Below, in pieces: positions 54,541 to 64,000 of a stretch of DNA of 64,000 nt (positions are counted from its first letter, which is position 1; each line of letters opens with the position of its first letter). The DNA comes from Lunularia cruciata (Eukaryota > Streptophyta > Marchantiopsida > Lunulariales > Lunulariaceae). The notes under the pieces were generated by a model. It saw only the letters and a program-made list of their open reading frames with translations. It had not been told where the DNA came from and ran no database searches. The position numbers were made by a program, and so were the translations under genes. The stretch covers positions 47,011,473 through 47,075,472 of the forward strand of contig OX419758.1 in NCBI GenBank assembly GCA_948567375.1. Direction: 5' to 3'.

Positions 54541-55680
54541 GTGGGGATGGTATAAAATTCTCACTTCTTCTCCTTCTTCATCGAGCTCACAAATTCTCTT
54601 GTCTTGACATACTTCTCATCCACTTCCCACATGAGCTCCATTTTTTGCATCCCTTGGGGCCTTCCTTGAATAGGAATGTGATACCTTGTAATCAAAGAAT
54701 TTGAACCTCTCTTCCTTGGTGAGTAACCCATGATTCATGTATAAATGCACTACCAACGGCATCAAGTAGTGAGGTCCTTGCACATCAAACATATTGTACA
54801 TCTTCTATACATGAGTTTGGAAGATCTATCTACAATTGATTGGTCCTTCAAAAAACAAGTGCCCAAAAAAATTAGTCTATGAGTTTGTAAGATAGGTGGT
54901 TCATAAGGCCTTAAGGATCTTCATTGAATCCCAACAATCTCTCTTTGGGTTGGGTTCTTATAATCATCCACTAACCATCTATTAGTGAGATGCTTAATGT
55001 GAGCAAAGGCTTTATTAATTCTATTTTGCATTTTTTATTCAAGTTGAACCAAGACTTAAAGATATACCCTTGCTACTCTTGGCTCTCTTCCCAATATCTC
55101 TTTCTAATGGAAAGGTGTTTATGTCTTACATTTGCTCTCAATCCACTTGGTACTACACTCTTCATCCCACAAAGCTCTAGAGCCATATAGTATACTCCCA
55201 ATTTCACAAAATAAATATCACTTTCAACCTTTGCAATGTCACTCTTTGGGCAGCCATTTCCCATGGATTGACAATTGAGGCTTCCAAACTAAGATTGTTC
55301 TTGGTAACCCAAGTGAAAGTGGTATTTATGTTTGTGTTAGCAATCAATCTTCCTCACAAAGTGACTCTTGATTTCTCTTCTCACTTGATTTGCAAGAAGC
55401 AAAAATATTATGAATAGTGGAATAGCTAAGGAATTTTGAAACCTCTTCACCATAAGAGTATCAAGTTTATAGTGGATTTCACTCTTCTTTCTTGCAATGG
55501 TCTTCAATCACCCATCACTCTCTACTTGTGTGAGTTGTCATTGCATGTCACTCAAATATATAGTTGTAGCTATTCTTCACCAAGGAGTAAGCCCTCTCTT
55601 TCAAAGAAAATCCATGCTGTCTTGCAAAGCAAAGGATCCAATATTTGGAAGATGAAGTTTTGTCTTTGTTAAAATTTTGA
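54541..55680 (-). pseudogene. Minus-strand coding remnant, unknown
   Basis: Open segments 55264-55073 (KVESDIYFVKLGVYYMALEL, GLRANVRHKHLSIRKRYWEE) and 54801-54616 (HYLMPLVVHLYMNHGLLTKE, KVSHSYSRKAPRDAKNGAHV), with further short frames. Protein-like, not low complexity. I do not recognise the family. It may be part of TatC's neighbours or another transposon. Confidence 0.35.
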
Positions 55681-56020
55681 GACCATTATTTGTGAGCAGA
55701 CTTATCTTGTGAAGACAATTGTCTTTTAAAGATAGCATCTTCATCCAAAATTGAGTTTTGTGGGTTTTTTCTCTCTAAAAATTAGAATTTTGTCTTCACT
55801 CTAGCCAAATTATAAAAAATATAAAAAAAATAAAAATATTTTGTTCTCAAAGGACAAATCTATTAATGAATTGTTTGACAATGATTACAACTCTTCTAAT
55901 GATAAGTTAGTTATGAAATAACTGAATGTTACAAAATCAAAGACAAGATTGATAGGAGTGATCAACCCAAAATTTAAGAAGAGAATTTTGTGCTTTTGAG
56001 AGTGGTTCAAGTGAGCCATG
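55681..56020. other. AT-rich DNA before TatC RT
   Basis: Poly-A/T-rich around 55,810; no frame. Confidence 0.35.
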
Positions 56021-56830
56021 TAGAAAGTATTATCAATCTAAATAACTGTCAAGACATTTTTATCATAGAAGGAATACCATTGAAAATCTCTAAGTTTGTG
56101 AGAAAGTACAAATATAAAGTTTATACTTCTTTGTTCATGGAGTACCAAGATGTTTTTTCTTAGAAGATAAGAGCAGATGCCAAGCATTCCTTGACAATTT
56201 AGTGAGTACTAATTTTATCTAGAGTAGTGAACAACACCTATCAAGGAACAACAATATCGTCTCAACTAAAAGTAGTTGTTATTAGTGAAGGACAAGATAG
56301 ATAAGTACCTTCATGCAAGAATAAATTTTCCTATACTCAATAGCAATTGAGTATTGCACGTTGCAATAGTATCTATTAAGAAGATTGGTAAAATTTATGT
56401 GTGCCAAGACTTCTTGAAGCTCAAAACTGCTCTAAAGAAAGATCATCACTCTTTACCCTTCACTTATACTATGTTAGACTAGGTTTTATGACATAAATGC
56501 TACAATTTCCTAGATGAATTTTCAAGATACAACCAAGTCAACATTCACAAAGAACATAGGGATAAGAGTACCTTCACTATAAATAAAGGTACATATGCAT
56601 ACAATCGTATGCCATTTGATCTTTGTAATTCCTTTGCAACATTCAAGTGGATGATGATGACAATCCTCAAGGACTACTTGTGAAAGTTCTTTGAATTCTT
56701 CATTGATGATTTTTGTGTTTTTAGCAACAAGGAAGATCATCTTTCCTTCTTAAGGAAAACCTTCAAGTGATGTCACTTGGTAGGCCTCCTTGCATCCAAA
56801 AAATTGTTTCTTCTTGATGATTGAGTGCAT
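56021..56830 (+). pseudogene. TatC reverse transcriptase
   Basis: FMEYQDVFS near 56,140 marks the usual start. RT blocks: GKIYVCQDFLKLKTALKKDH and SLPFTYTMLD (56,390-56,480), FLDEFSRYNQVNIHKEH, TFTINKGTYAYNRMPFDLCN and the catalytic FFIDDFCVFS near 56,700. Stops at TAG, TGA and TAA, and a frame change afterwards. The motif forms resemble Tat/Athila-type elements rather than chromoviruses. Confidence 0.8.
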
Positions 56831-57370
56831 CCTCTTAGGGCATCATGTCTTGAGATCAGGTGTGGAAGTGGATGCAAAGAAGGTAAAAATGATTCAAGCA
56901 CTCAAGTCTCCTACAAATTTAAGGAAACTACAAGTGTTCCTTGGCCATGTAGGATAACACAAAATATTCATCACCAACTACGCAATCTTGGTAGATCCAC
57001 TTATGAAGTTGTTGAAGAAGACCAAATAATATGATTGAACTTCAACTCAACAACAGGCCTTCATATTGTTGAAGGAAAAGTTGGTTGGAGCATTTGTGAT
57101 GAGAGTGCTCAACTAGAAAGATCCATTTCATGTGTATGTGGATACTTCTTTAGTTGCCATTGGTGTTTTCCTCAATTAGAAGGATTACTTGGCGTACTAT
57201 GATGTAGGAAATTGTCCTAAGCCAAGTAGAAATACATGAAAACAGAGAGAAAAGCCCTAGGGATGGTGTATGCTTGTAAGAATTTGTGTCATTACCTACT
57301 ATGCTATTAGTTTTTCCCCCACATAGCCCACTTTGCACTTCAATATTTGGTCAAGAAGGCCAAATTGCTT
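56831..57370 (+). pseudogene. TatC RT connection and RNase H
   Basis: GHHVLRSGVEVDAKKVKMIQ, LRKLQVFLGHVG, ITNYAILVDPLMKLLKKT, then RNase H text DPFHVYVDTSLVAIGVFL and, near 57,235-57,300, KTEREALGMVYACKNLCHYL. Frame changes and stops throughout. Confidence 0.75.
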
Positions 57371-58139
57371 GATTAGATAGCATGATAGATACTACTTTTA
57401 TAGAGTTCACTATCCAACATTAATTTCTGATTGCACCTCAAGATTGAAGACCGACCAAAAATCCTCAATGATTATTTCCTTGATTGCTTCATTCAAGGAG
57501 ATCTTCCAAATCTTGCATGAATGACCTACAAGGCACACAAAGGAGTACAAATACCTTTTTACATTACAATGCCCATATTGGATTGGACCTTGATAAATGA
57601 GTGGTGTTCTATCATAAAATAGATCCTTACAAGTTGAAATCAAACATTATGTTCAAGTTGGGAGGAGACAAAGTTCTATGGTGATGTTTAGAATCATACA
57701 AAGAAGGGAAGTTCATTCAAGCCCTCCACTTTCAAGTTGCAAGAGTAAATTTTTCCCTCAAGAATACCATGAAGAAGATTTTTATAGATTTTTTTCATTA
57801 TTATTGAAGTCAATAACAAAAATTTGAATTGGTAAAAGAAAAAGGTTAAACCATAAGGAATTTAGAAGTTATTGCAAAACTCACTATTTTGGCTTTAATA
57901 GTTGCATCAAGGAAATTAGTTATTGCTTTATTAACAGCTTATAAAGGTAATTTGTAGCTACGTCCTAATAAAATACAAGGAATAGGATTAACTATAAATA
58001 GGTATAATGTTACATGACCTTAAATTGATGGAACCAAACATAATAAAAAATGGAAAAGATTCTTCTAATGTTTTGGTCCAATAAGTGCATGATAAATACC
58101 ACCAAAAACTAATATTATAGAAGAGATTAAAAGAGAAAC
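57371..58139. other. Gap between TatC RNase H and integrase
   Basis: No clear frame; low-complexity A-rich sequence at 57,780-57,860. Confidence 0.35.
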
Positions 58140-58760
58140 TCAAGGTACATCTTGATGAATGGATACTTGTGGCCAACCATATACAAGGATGTACATGAAT
58201 TCATCAAGAGATGTGATGCATGTAAACAAAGAAAAACAACACCAATGTTATAATGGCCATTACAACCTATTATACCATTAGCACCATTTGAAAAATGGGG
58301 AATTTACTTCATTAGTCCAATCTGGCTTACTACAAAGACCACAAGACAAAGATAAATTCAGTCTATATAAATTACACCACAAAGATGGTAAGCCAAATCT
58401 ATACTACAAGATGGTGTTGATATTTTCATAGAATTCTTTTTGTACAACATCATCTTTAAGCTTGTAAGTGACCAAAAGGTATACTTCTTGAACAACTTAT
58501 TAGAGGCCCTCACAAAGTACTTCTAAATTAAGCACAAAAAGACCACACCATACAACCTAAAGGTGAATAGCCTCACAAAGAAAGCTAATGGCTTATTGTG
58601 CAAGATCCTCAACAAGGTCATAGTAAACTATGCTTACAATTGGGATACAAAGCTACAAGTAGCCTTGTGGGCATATTGTAATATAAGGAAAATCACCATA
58701 AAGCAACAACTCCTTACTTCCTTACATATGAGCTACATCCAATCTTGATCCAATCTATTA
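58140..58760 (+). pseudogene. TatC integrase core
   Basis: LVSDQKVYFLNNLLEALTKYF (second catalytic Asp region, near 58,465) and, in the open frame 58563-58748, NSLTKKANGLLCKILNKVI with NWDTKLQVALWAY, the usual text around the catalytic Glu (the Glu position reads Lys). A first-Asp block is not clear. No chromodomain follows. Confidence 0.75.
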
Positions 58761-59189
58761 AAATTACCAAACTATAAAATTATCTATGAGGACCACATGT
58801 TCAAGGAAGATAACCAAAAAACCTAGATATAGCAATTGATGTTCTTGGAAGAGAAGGGACATAATTTTTATACAACAATAAAGGAACATCAACAACAAAA
58901 GGAGAAGAGAATTACAACAAGAAAATATGACAAGTACAAGTGACCAAAGGTGATCTAGTGCTACTATATGATAATTGGCATTGGCTCTTTCTAGGTAAAC
59001 TATATTTTTAATGGATGGGATCATATAGGGTACATTAGATATATGACAATGGGTTTTTATAGCTGTCATATCTTTAAGGTAATGTTCTTGCTACCAAAGT
59101 GAATGGATGGTATTTTTATATATACCATCATTAAAAATCATTTAATTAATTAAAAAATTCTTATGATAACATTGTGCACTCATTTTATT

Positions 59190-59215
59190 TTTGTAGAGAT
59201 GCTCATATTTGAGGA
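59190..59215 (+). other. Purine-rich tract before right TatC unit
   Basis: TTGAGGAGAGATG immediately before the right flanking unit; a plausible polypurine tract marking the start of a 3' LTR. Confidence 0.45.
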
Positions 59216-59219
59216 GAGA

Positions 59220-62200
59220 TGTATGTGTTGACCCAATAAATACCTCACGCCTCGGCTTCCATGTAACAAAATTTTGTTTTTTTAGTAGTTTCAATATGAG
59301 TAATGCAAAAGATTGTGAATGAAGCCAACAAATGGCATTAGTTGTTAATTGAGCACCTCACAAAGTGAGTTAATCCCTCATACAATAACTACAACCTAGT
59401 TCAATGGCACAAGAATCAAGTGTTTTTATATTGACATGGCTTTCTTGGTAGCTATAAAATTCTAAGAACACAAGAACTGAAACACAAGAGAAACACAAGA
59501 TTTCATTCTTCAATACTCACCTTGTCTTTATTATATAGCAAAGAGGATCTCCTCAAAGGGAGTTACACCCTTGGATTAGATAAATAGATTGGTGATATGT
59601 CAACAAGCTAAACCATTACATTAGCTACATAGATTGGTGATATGTCCATCCTTTTCCTATTTGGTTGGTCAAATAAGTTTGACCAAAGAGAATCTTTGGA
59701 GAATCTTCCTATAGGAAGCTCATAACAACATAGGTGAGGTACCACTAGAAAGATCGCAACAAGACAAATAAGAGAGGAGAATGCAATGCCTTTTCCTTTC
59801 ATTTCTCTCCCCCTCTTCTTACATATAAGGAAGGGAAGATTTCATTTTTGAGGCCTAATTATTTTGTTTAGGCTTACAAAATTATAGAGTTTTTAAGGTG
59901 TTTTTTGCCTTTGCTCTATTAATGGAATAACTCTTTTGGTGACACTTCTATCCAATATACTTAGACTATTGTATAATATCTCTAAAGATATAACCAAGCC
60001 AATTTATACCTATAGATAATTTGTCTAGCTTATGGTATTGCATTAGGCTATCATTAGTACAAAGATTAGCAATACAAAAGATCCTAAGAATATAAAGGGT
60101 AGAAAATGTCATTTTTCTACAAAGTTCTTTCATTACAAAGTTTAATGGATATGAAGTTTCTCCAATAAAAAAATCTGCCATAAAAAAAAGCATTACCAAA
60201 TGCCATGTCATAAAAATTCATGCTCATTGCATGGATATGCTGCCAATGGATTACCATTTGACCATTTGGCACCAAGTGACATGCATTCGGAGACACAACC
60301 ATGACCTTTCAGTTATTACTACAACGGTTGAAAGATGGACCAGTTTTATCAAGATTATAAATGATTCTCCTGCCCAACAAGGAGGAAAATTTTACTTTTC
60401 ACTTTTCATGTGATCAAAATATTATCATATTGTGCTACAAGTAGGAATTTCTTTTTTGCTAGTGAAGTACAAAAACTTTAGAGTTTGTGTAAAAGGGTGT
60501 TGGTGATAGAGAGTAGATTCACAAATCAGAATATTTAGCAATGGGAGGATAAACTTTAGAGTGAGAGATGAGTGGAGAAAGAGGAATATATAGAAACTGT
60601 AAGCAACCTCTCAAAAAATTTGTGTGGGGTTTATATTGCAGATCTGGTTGCATAAAAAGTCAAATTCTTGCTATGGGATTGGAGTTTATTAAATATATCT
60701 GTACTAGAGGAGATTTGTGATAACCCCAATATGAGTGGAAACAAAGGAAGTTTGGTGTTGTGGATGAAGACCACTAACAATGAGTGTTGGGACAAGAGTG
60801 TTTTTTTTTTGGCCAAATGTACATGGACACCTCACATGGTAGTCCAAGTAGAGTATGAAGGATAATATCAAAGACTCGTTTGCTCATGGGAAGTTGACAA
60901 ATGGATACAAGATAGAGGATCTCAAGAATCATACTCAACGAGTCATCTCTAAATGATAATGAAGTTATTCAAGTAAAGGAAAACATGTTCTGTAAACTTG
61001 AATCACACAATCTTCTTTTAGGGTTTGGGCCAATATGTTTAGACGACAAGTTGGTGACCCATTAGAAGATATGATGGAAAGTATACCCATGATTGTAGCC
61101 TCCTTCATTTTACATTTTTACATAAGGATGAACCTCTTGATGAAATAAGAGAAGGAAAATTACCCCAACCACTTTCTACCATTATGTGTATTTTAGAGGC
61201 ATCTAAAGCTCCTAAAAGAGAGAAAAAAATATCATGAGGCAAACAAGGATTTTGCTTGTACAGAAAAAAATTTACCAATTAAAAAATGTTCAACATAATA
61301 AGCATTTATAAGAAGGCATCCATGACAAGATCCAAGATTTAGGCTTCCGTAAAACAAAAATAATTTTTTAGACAATTGACATATTGTCTAGCAAGAGTAG
61401 AAGCAGAGAAGCAGTAGGAAATAATAAGGAAACCAAAAAGATGTGTGAGGTTGTCAATCTAGATCATGAATGAATAAGAGAGCACCCATATTAGACAATG
61501 CAAGAGCAAGAAGTGATGCACTTTCAACCAAATCCTGTCACTCACAATAAAGAACAAGATGGACATAATAGGCCATAATAATGAAACACAATTGTTATTA
61601 GTTCCAAACAAGGATACAAACGTAGGGTTATCCTTGTCTAAGGAGAAATAGCCAAAGGAAGAAGACAAGTAGCTCCATATTTTCAGACTAAAGAAGACAT
61701 TGATGCTAGCAATACCTTTCATTGACCTTGTCTTTGAAATGCATAATAACAAGGTGGAGTTGTTGGGAACAAAGGATGACAATGAAATGTGGCCAATGGA
61801 GCAAGAAACAACAAAAATAGACTATTTTCAAAGTACATAGTCACTTATAAGGGCCAAGATAGTCAAACTAAGGTATGATGGAGTCCATAAGAGGATGAAG
61901 GTGAAATAAACCAAAGAGTGGTGCCAATTACACAAACATAGCAAAAAAAGAATGGAGGGAGGACAATCAAGATCAATCTGCAAATGTATGGCCAAAAACA
62001 AGGAACAAATGAAGAACACAAGTATGATGAAGGACTTCTTCCATTGCATGAAATGCAAAAACAACTTGCTCTTATGGTTGATGGTAGTACACAATGTAAA
62101 CATCATTATGCCCATGATGGAGGTCTTGGAGGAATTCTTGCCATTCTACAATGAACTCAACACTACTATTGATGACCCAACAACACTAGTACTACATAAG

Positions 62201-62410
62201 TGGGCATAGATGACTGTCAAGGAGAAGATCCACATTCATAATTAATTGACCAAAGCAAATAAGTGGATTGAGGAGGAAGTAACTACTTTGAAGGAGAAAG
62301 GCAAAATACTAGCAAAATTTTGAAAAGACAAACTCATATGATAATAATAGAACAAGTTATTTATACTTAGAATAATCATAGGTTGACTACCTCAATAATA
62401 AGGTCTTCTA
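59220..62410 (+). repeat. TatC flanking unit, right copy
   Basis: Matches 33,310-35,905, interrupted by a solo LTR at 59,453-60,045. Landmarks: CGGCTTCCATGTAACAAAATT near 59,258, ACCATTTGGCACCAA near 60,260, and the ORF from 60,731. Confidence 0.65.
59453..60045 (-). mobile_element. ChrB-family solo LTR, diverged
   Basis: Reverse complement of the ChrB LTR but older and shorter. Shared blocks include CTTTATTATATAG, AAAGAGGATCTCCTC and TTTGGTTGGTCAAA, ending TTATGGTATTGCA. It splits the right TatC unit at the point equivalent to about 33,545. Confidence 0.78.
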
Positions 62411-63057
62411 CCAACAAAACCAAAACAAAGACAAACTATGATCATGAGATGACAAATTAATGACATTATGAGTGGAATTAGAGGAGGCTCACACCATGAC
62501 AAAAATGGTAAAAAAATAGTACAAGAACCTAAAGAATTTAACCAACATTTATATCTTGGACCCCATTATCAGCCTCAAATGCCAAAGAGAAAAGGAGGAA
62601 AATCCCAAAAAATATTAAATTATTAAAATTATTAAAAATATAAAATATAAAAAAAAATTATATATAAGATGAGATATCGAACAAACTCCATAATGAACAA
62701 ACAAATCTAGAGAACAAATGGACAAAGCTACTTGCAACAATTGGGCATGTAGTAACTCAGCTTCTAAACCACTTGGAATGCATCACCAATGAGGACACTC
62801 AACATAAAAAGATGAAGGATTTACAAACATGGATTGTCATTCTTGAGAGGAAGGTCTACATGAACAAACAACTCAAGGTGTTGTTTATAAAGCTACAAGG
62901 CCATACAAACTGCAAGTTCAAGGAGATGCATACTATCTTCATACAAGTAGTTTATGGTTATAATAAGGTACTTGTAGATCTCATTCAATATACAAAGGAG
63001 CAACTAGTTTTGGGAAAAATTCAAAACTTGGAATTTGAGAGAGTAACAAGAATCTAA
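60731..63057 (+). pseudogene. Unknown ORF of the TatC unit, right copy, extended
   Basis: Begins MSGNKGSLVLWMKTTNNECW. The clearest blocks are LVFEMHNNKVELLGTKDDNE near 61,725-61,790, NIIMPMMEVLEEFLPFYNEL near 62,100, and NKWIEEEVTTLKEK near 62,265. Past the end of the left copy's match it continues with an open 94-residue helical segment at 62773-63057 (DLQTWIVILERKVYMNKQLK). Several stops and frame changes. Probably the N-terminal or accessory ORF of a second TatC-family element; function unknown. Confidence 0.45.
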
Positions 63058-64000
63058 ATCTTATCATGTAATAGAGAAAAAATCATTCATCAATCTAGTT
63101 ATGAAAAACAAGCATAAAAATTACACCAAATTATGTGGTTTAGCTAATGTTTGCCTATGCCCACAATGAGATTTCACTCTTGAATTATTGATAAAGATTA
63201 TTGAAGTCACAATTGATTTCTAACTCTACAAATTGGGACCAATTGGCACCACACATTCTAGAACCAGATAAGAGCAAGTGTACCTATATATATATAGCAT
63301 ATATTATCTAGTACCAATTGATACATTGTACCTCACAAAGTTCCACAACTAGAATCCATTCCCATATCTTCTCATAGGTTCCATAGTCTTGGAAATTTTC
63401 CATGATTGAATCCCATAGCTTTTGCAAGATACATTTGTCCAAAACCTTAGGTGGAAGTAACATCTTTATGGAGCTCTATTTTCCATGATCTTGATGTTTA
63501 TAAAAAAGATGCTTTTAATAAGACAAGGTATGCCTCATTTGCATATGTATTCACAAAGAAATCACTCTTGACATGGATTAACTTTTTGTATGCTCTTATA
63601 AATGGAATCACATAGTTTGAAGATTTGTCATGTATTGACTCTTTTACATCCCATAGGATATTTGCCCCATAAAGCATTCTTATAATTAATCAAACTCCAC
63701 ACCCGACAAGTAGTTTGTCACAAGTGCTATTGGATCATCTTGTAGATGTGTAACAATCATACAACTTCATATGAAATGAGCAGTGGCCAACTTTGTCAAG
63801 AACAACTAAGAGCCATCTCTTAGGTAAGGTTGTGTAGTTTTCATAGTCATAATGTAGGACACTTTGTACTTATATTTACTTTGTGCATATTTAGTTATGT
63901 AATGATACAAAGATCTTGTGTTGTGCTTGTCATCTAACATGATAGCGGTTGATGATAAGTGAAGAGGCTGAGGTGGCCATACCACAAGGTCCATATGTTC
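63058..64000. other. Unassigned DNA to window end
   Basis: A short TA-rich tract near 63,285. The minus strand has protein-like text near 63,430-63,330 (LQKLWDSIMENFQDYGTYEK) and the frame 63994-63806, but too little to call a gene. Confidence 0.35.

Larger units (their letters stand above)
33310..59220 (+). mobile_element. TatC: old non-chromodomain gypsy element, multiply interrupted
   Basis: Collinear pieces of one plus-strand element: a flanking unit (33.3-35.9), gag (38.28-38.75), protease (about 40.46-40.70), RT (56.40-56.80), RNase H (56.86-57.37) and integrase (58.1-58.75). A purine-rich tract and a copy of the flanking unit follow at about 59.2. Inside it lie ChrB, MetR-3, Rep-E copy 2 and ChrB solo LTRs. 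The RT signature FFIDDFCVFS and the lack of a chromodomain suggest the Tat/Athila side of Ty3/gypsy. I infer that the pieces belong to one element from order and strand; more than one element could be mixed. Confidence 0.6.

Noticed and set aside
1..64000. CRISPR arrays, bacterial operons, rRNA genes
   Set aside because: No regularly spaced identical repeats, no ribosome-binding-site-linked gene clusters and no rRNA-like blocks. The tandem repeats seen are degenerate and plant-like.
1..64000. tRNA genes
   Set aside because: TGGTATCAGAGC sites are primer sites of LTR elements, not tRNA genes. I saw no A-box and B-box pair with a foldable cloverleaf, though a tRNA scan would be needed to exclude one.

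Overview
This is a stretch of nuclear DNA from a large, repeat-rich plant genome. It is AT-rich and intron-poor, and I found no intact host gene. It is built mainly from nested Ty3/gypsy LTR retrotransposons in several states of decay. Initiator-Met tRNA primer sites, chromodomain integrases and CAG-to-TAG stops (as expected from CHG-methylation deamination) fit a streptophyte. A retrotransposon carrying a DNA methyltransferase points to a non-flowering lineage rather than an angiosperm, but I cannot name the species.

Layout. 1-7.5 kb: an unknown, decayed reading frame (Host-H) split by a chromovirus (ChrA, 2319-6493) whose LTRs hold a dense array of heat-shock-element motifs; a (TA)38 tract follows. 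7.6-13.1 kb: mostly featureless AT-rich DNA with faint minus-strand coding remnants. 13.1-16 kb: alternating-orientation copies of a LINE-like repeat (Rep-F), two of them forming a long inverted repeat. 16-30.4 kb: two copies of the most remarkable element, here called MetR: MetR-1 (plus, truncated, 15968-19906) and MetR-2 (minus, 20646-30366). 30.4-32.1 kb and 52.3-54.5 kb: two copies of Rep-E; the first is the target into which MetR-2 inserted. 33.3-59.2 kb: an old non-chromodomain gypsy element (TatC) with gag, protease, RT, RNase H and integrase remnants, itself split by a fairly complete chromovirus (ChrB, 40952-47515), ChrB-family solo LTRs, a third MetR copy (49525-51598) and other repeats. 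59.2-63.1 kb repeats the first 2.6 kb of TatC, with an unknown ORF. 63.1-64 kb holds nothing I recognise.

Main discovery. MetR-2 encodes, in one long reading frame broken almost only by TAG codons, aspartic protease, a DNMT3-like cytosine-5 methyltransferase (motifs I, IV, VI, VIII and X in canonical order), reverse transcriptase, RNase H and a DDE integrase. A PHD finger follows the integrase, after a frameshift. The element therefore carried both a potential DNA-methylation writer and a histone reader. Its ends are odd: comparison with an empty site in Rep-E and with MetR-3 shows that insertions begin with repeat A and end with repeat B, in the order A-ORFs-B-A-B. That is a permuted or split-repeat layout rather than two identical LTRs.

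Nothing here looks functional as it stands. The elements record at least three rounds of nested insertion, and the stop-codon spectrum suggests decay through methylated cytosines.
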